From positions 1-8,787 of the forward strand of contig CAJOQC010000045.1 in NCBI GenBank assembly GCA_905236785.1: a stretch of 8,787 nt of DNA, read 5' to 3'. The translations under genes and the position numbers were made by a program. The stretch is from an uncultured Selenomonadaceae bacterium. Lineage in GTDB: Bacteria; Bacillota; Negativicutes; Selenomonadales; Selenomonadaceae. Positions 6,150-8,787 of the stretch are shown one piece after another (position 1 is the first letter of the stretch; every line of letters starts with the position of its first letter). The notes under the pieces were generated by a model. That model had not been told where the DNA came from, made no database searches, and saw nothing but the letters and a program-made list of their open reading frames with translations.

Positions 6150-7268
6150 ATGGACAACGAACAAGACAAGGAAAAAAACAACGAAAAAGACGATAAACGC
6201 GCCGCTGTGGAGGCGGTCATAAAAAAAATAGAAAAAGATTTCGGCAAAGGCTCGCTTATGCGTATGGGCGAAGCAGCCTCGTCCATGAATGTGGAAACAA
6301 TATCCACGGGCATAATGCCCCTTGATATTGCCCTCGGCGTTGGCGGCGTGCCGCGGGGGCGTATTATCGAAATATACGGCCCCGAATCTTCGGGCAAAAC
6401 CACCGTCACCCTCCACATCATCGCCGAAACCCAACGAAACGGCGGCATCGCTGCCTTTATCGACGCGGAACACGCCTTAGACCCCCTGTACGCGCAAAAA
6501 CTTGGCGTAAACATCGACGATTTGCTCGTCTCCCAACCCGACACCGGCGAACAGGCTCTTGACATCGTGGACGCTTTGGTGAACAGCGGTGCCATTGACA
6601 TTGTGGTCATCGACTCCGTGGCTGCTCTTGTGCCGAAAGCGGAGATTGAAGGAGACATGGGCGCGTCCCACGTTGGTCTTCACGCCCGCCTTATGAGCCA
6701 AGCCATGCGAAAACTGACGGCGGCCATAGGCAAAAGCCGCGCCGTGGTCATCTTCATTAACCAAGTGCGGGAAAAAGTGGGGGTTATGTACGGCAACCCG
6801 GAGGTAACAACCGGCGGCCGCGCCCTAAAATTCTATTCCTCCGTGCGCATGGAAGTGCGAAAGTTCGACACTGTGAAACAAAACTCCGACGTTATCGGCA
6901 ACCGCGTAAGGGTAAAAGTGGTGAAAAACAAAGTCGCGCCGCCCTTTAGACAGGCGGAATTTGACATAATGTACGGCGAGGGCGTGTCTAAAACCGCCGC
7001 CCTTATCGACACCGCCGCCGCCTTGGACATCATCGAAAAAAGCGGCGCATGGTATTCCTACGGTTCGACGCGTTTGGGGCAGGGGCGCGACAACGCCCGC
7101 GTCACCATCGACAACGACGAAAATATGCGAGCGGAGATTGAAGAAAAAATCAAAGAAGCCATAAAAGACCCCGAAAAATTAGCCAAACTGCGGGGCGGCG
7201 GCAGCAAGACAAAGAAAAAAGCCGGCGACAAAGGCGACGCAGATGCCGAAGTCGGCGACGAAGAATAA
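6150..7268 (+). CDS. recA: RecA recombinase
   Basis: This 372-aa protein is the ATP-dependent strand-exchange protein of homologous recombination and the co-protease that triggers LexA cleavage in the SOS response. Seen: Walker A GPESSGKT at 77-84, the catalytic glutamate in DAEHALDP (Glu107), Walker B VVIDS at 152-156, and the DNA-binding loop 2 region [26 protein letters not shown], with Val where NPETTTGG is usual. The C-terminus is charged (Lys-rich, then acidic GDEE), as in the family. The N-terminus has an unusually charged lead (residues 2-17, [16 protein letters not shown]) before the conserved start. AGGAGG at 6139-6144, 5 nt from the ATG, fixes the start. No LexA-type box is visible upstream, and recX does not follow. 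The next gene begins 15 nt after the stop. Confidence 0.98.
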   Translation: MDNEQDKEKNNEKDDKRAAVEAVIKKIEKDFGKGSLMRMGEAASSMNVETISTGIMPLDIALGVGGVPRGRIIEIYGPESSGKTTVTLHIIAETQRNGGIAAFIDAEHALDPLYAQKLGVNIDDLLVSQPDTGEQALDIVDALVNSGAIDIVVIDSVAALVPKAEIEGDMGASHVGLHARLMSQAMRKLTAAIGKSRAVVIFINQVREKVGVMYGNPEVTTGGRALKFYSSVRMEVRKFDTVKQNSDVIGNRVRVKVVKNKVAPPFRQAEFDIMYGEGVSKTAALIDTAAALDIIEKSGAWYSYGSTRLGQGRDNARVTIDNDENMRAEIEEKIKEAIKDPEKLAKLRGGGSKTKKKAGDKGDADAEVGDEE

Positions 7269-7283
7269 CGGACGGAAAGATTT

Positions 7284-7787
7284 ATGAACGAAAAGCAGTG
7301 GTTAAGATTTTGCCGAAAGCTCCTTTCTACCGTGTGGGAAAAGCGGCTTGAGGCTTACGAAAAGATTGCCGCCGACCTAAAACGCGCCGGCTGCGAAATT
7401 TTTGACGGCGAACACGCCGACGATGCCATGTTGCTCACCGGGCAAATTGTTTCCATACACTTTAAGCGATATTTTCACAACGAGCAGGGCGCAGGGGGGC
7501 AATGGCTAACCAATCTCTATTTGCGGCTTTTGTCGCCGCTAAAGACCGACACCAGCCAAGGCTACGAAAGAACCCGGCAACTTTTTCTTGATATTTACGA
7601 CGACGACGATTACGCGGCGCAAAAGGAAATCGGCGAATTTTTCTCCGGCGAAACCGAAGATGCCGCGCCCAACGAAAACCGCTCGATTATCGCCAACATC
7701 TTCGCCTGTTACATGATGATGATGCAACGGGTGCGCCGACGAATGATCAGTTTTGCGGCGGGGGACGCGGGAGCGGCTTTGGCATGA
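7284..7787 (+). CDS. Unrecognised 167-aa cytoplasmic protein downstream of recA
   Basis: Not recognised. The protein has no signal peptide or membrane segment, is rich in aromatic and charged residues, and looks mostly helical. Notable pieces are an N-terminal WLRFCRKLLSTVWEKRLEAYEKIAADL helix, a central acidic DIYDDDDYAAQKEIGEFF segment, and a Met-rich CYMMMMQRVRRRMISF stretch near the end. It lacks the helical-repeat signatures of RecX, the usual recA neighbour. A GGACGGAAAG purine stretch precedes the ATG, 15 nt after the recA stop. Its TGA overlaps the ATG of the permease gene by 4 nt, implying coupled translation in a recA-led operon. Codon use and base composition match the neighbours. 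Confidence 0.75.
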   Translation: MNEKQWLRFCRKLLSTVWEKRLEAYEKIAADLKRAGCEIFDGEHADDAMLLTGQIVSIHFKRYFHNEQGAGGQWLTNLYLRLLSPLKTDTSQGYERTRQLFLDIYDDDDYAAQKEIGEFFSGETEDAAPNENRSIIANIFACYMMMMQRVRRRMISFAAGDAGAALA

Positions 7788-8668
7788 GCAACAATATGCG
7801 CGGCAATATAGCTCTGTTTTTGGCGGCGTTTATCTGGGGCACAACCTTTGTGGCGCAGGCCGTGGGCATGGACAACTTAGGCCCGTTCACCTACGCGGGG
7901 GCGCGGTACTTTTTGGGCGTGTTCTCTCTTCTTTTGGTGCTGTATCTTTTTCGCGGCTCGCGGGAAGATGCGCGGCGAAAGGGGACGTACAAAAGCGGCT
8001 GCCTGCGCGGGCTTCAAGCGGGGCTTATAATGTTTGTGGCCACCAGCCTTCAGCAAATTGCCCTGCAATACACCACGGCGGGGAAGACGGCCTTTATCAC
8101 CTGCCTGTACATCGTCCTTGTGCCGATATGCGCCGCCCTGTCGGGCAGCAAAATTCGTCCGAACAACTGGGCGGGCGCGTTTTTGGCTGTCACGGGGCTG
8201 TACTTTTTGTCCCTGCAGGGCGAAATTAACCTTAATGTCGGGGATTTAATCGTTTTAATCAGCGCTTTCTTTTGGACCTTTCAAATTCTCTTCATCGGGC
8301 GGTTCGCCGCCCTTGTAGACCCCATTGAACTAAGCGCGGCGCAAATATCCGTCTGCGCCATCCTCAGCACAGTTGCCGCCTTCGTTTTTGAAACGCCGGA
8401 TGCGGCGGCTGTAGCCGGGGCTTGGGTTGCCATTTTCTACGGCGGCGTGATGTCCGCCGGCGTTGCTTTCACCCTGCAAATAATCGGGCAAAGGTACGCC
8501 GAACCTGCCCCCGCCGCCATAATCATGAGTTTTGAGTCGATTTTCGGCGCGTTGGCGGGTTGGCTGCTCTTGGGAGAAGTTATGAGCGGCAAAGAAATAT
8601 TCGGCTGTGTCCTTATGACCATTGGTGTTGTCGTGACACAGGCGCAGAAAATTAAATTTTGGCATTGA
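7784..8668 (+). CDS. EamA/DMT-family permease
   Basis: This 294-aa integral membrane protein belongs to the drug/metabolite transporter superfamily. It shows two EamA repeats, about residues 7-142 and 152-288, with roughly ten hydrophobic helices. Family signatures are the N-terminal ALFLAAFIWGTTFVAQ, AGARYFLGVFSLL, LQYTTAGKTAFITCLYIVLVP in the first half, and in the second half the matching AAIIMSFESIFGALAGWLLLGEVMS and FGCVLMTIGVVV. Substrates of this family vary (amino acids, metabolites, drugs) and cannot be read from the sequence. It starts within the preceding gene (ATGA overlap) and has a weak GGGAG some 10 nt upstream, so translation is probably coupled. A copy of the repeat element starts 12 nt after its stop and may end the transcript. 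Confidence 0.92.
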   Translation: MSNNMRGNIALFLAAFIWGTTFVAQAVGMDNLGPFTYAGARYFLGVFSLLLVLYLFRGSREDARRKGTYKSGCLRGLQAGLIMFVATSLQQIALQYTTAGKTAFITCLYIVLVPICAALSGSKIRPNNWAGAFLAVTGLYFLSLQGEINLNVGDLIVLISAFFWTFQILFIGRFAALVDPIELSAAQISVCAILSTVAAFVFETPDAAAVAGAWVAIFYGGVMSAGVAFTLQIIGQRYAEPAPAAIIMSFESIFGALAGWLLLGEVMSGKEIFGCVLMTIGVVVTQAQKIKFWH

Positions 8669-8680
8669 AATTACTCTTTA

Positions 8681-8787
8681 GGGCATCTCTAAAAACTCCT
8701 TCCGTCAGCCCTGCGGGCTGCCACCTCCCTCCAAGAGGGAGGCTTAAATCAGCCCTCCTCTTGGAGGAGGGTGTCGGCGTAGCCGAC
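8681..8787. mobile_element. MITE-like element, copy E (cut by window end)
   Basis: This is the best-preserved left end: the terminal repeat GGGCATCTCTAAAAACTC (8681-8698) exactly complements the right end of copy B. It then has CAGCCC-TGC-GGGCTG, the CCTCCAAGAGG/CCTCTTGGAGG pair, and GTCGGC-GTA-GCCGAC at the very edge. Joined to bases 61-96 of the window, it would give a complete 143-bp element. It lies immediately 3' of the permease gene. Confidence 0.9.

Noticed and set aside
6113..6658. A 181-codon minus-strand open frame across the start of recA
   Set aside because: It is the shadow of recA, which is unmistakable on the plus strand, and it would begin inside conserved RecA codons.
1..8787. 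A small plasmid or circular mobile element, suggested by identical ends
   Set aside because: The shared 60 bases are part of a dispersed repeat, the genes are chromosomal in type (recA), and no replication, partition or mobilisation gene is present.

Overview
The window looks like about 8.8 kb of bacterial chromosome, GC-moderate (near 50%), probably from a member of the Bacillota. The clues are strong AGGAGG-type ribosome sites, a Bacillota-like RecA, a gene pair resembling Bacillus subtilis ydjG/ydjI, a Rpn-family (PD-(D/E)XK) remnant and a dispersed palindromic repeat. A GmhA-like sugar-phosphate isomerase would suit a diderm lineage such as Negativicutes, but that is inference and I cannot name a genus.

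Layout. Positions 1-96 hold the right-hand part of a repeat element, followed by a strong inverted repeat (112-153). Then comes a compact minus-strand cluster, read from 3424 down to 156: an SPFH-domain protein with three C-terminal zinc ribbons, a membrane-anchored double zinc-ribbon protein, a 68-aa one-helix membrane protein and a SIS-domain phosphoheptose isomerase-like enzyme. The last three genes are 1-15 nt apart. Upstream of the cluster (3437-3846) is the broken C-terminal part of a Rpn-family gene, split by a complete 146-bp copy of the repeat element (3631-3776) flanked by a 5-bp direct repeat. Further upstream, also on the minus strand, are an unrecognised membrane/helical protein (3847-4428) and a secreted DUF4163/DUF3298-type protein (4456-5643) with a good sigma-A-type promoter at 5667-5695.

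The divergent intergenic region 5644-6149 carries two more copies of the element, one truncated (5789-5887) and one ending only 14 nt before the ribosome site of recA. On the plus strand follow recA (6150-7268), an unrecognised 167-aa gene (7284-7787) and an EamA/DMT-family permease (7784-8668), which overlaps the previous gene by 4 nt. A fifth copy of the element begins 12 nt after the permease stop and runs off the window end.

The most distinctive content is the repeat family: about 143-146 bp, terminal inverted repeat GGGCATCTCTAAAAACTC, several internal hairpins, no coding capacity. It behaves like a MITE. One copy can be shown from reading-frame reconstruction to have inserted into a gene, one lies in the recA leader, and copies abut the 3' ends of transcription units. 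The first and last 60 bases of the window are identical and lie inside this element, so the window probably ends where an assembly broke or falsely closed on the repeat; it should not be read as evidence of a plasmid.
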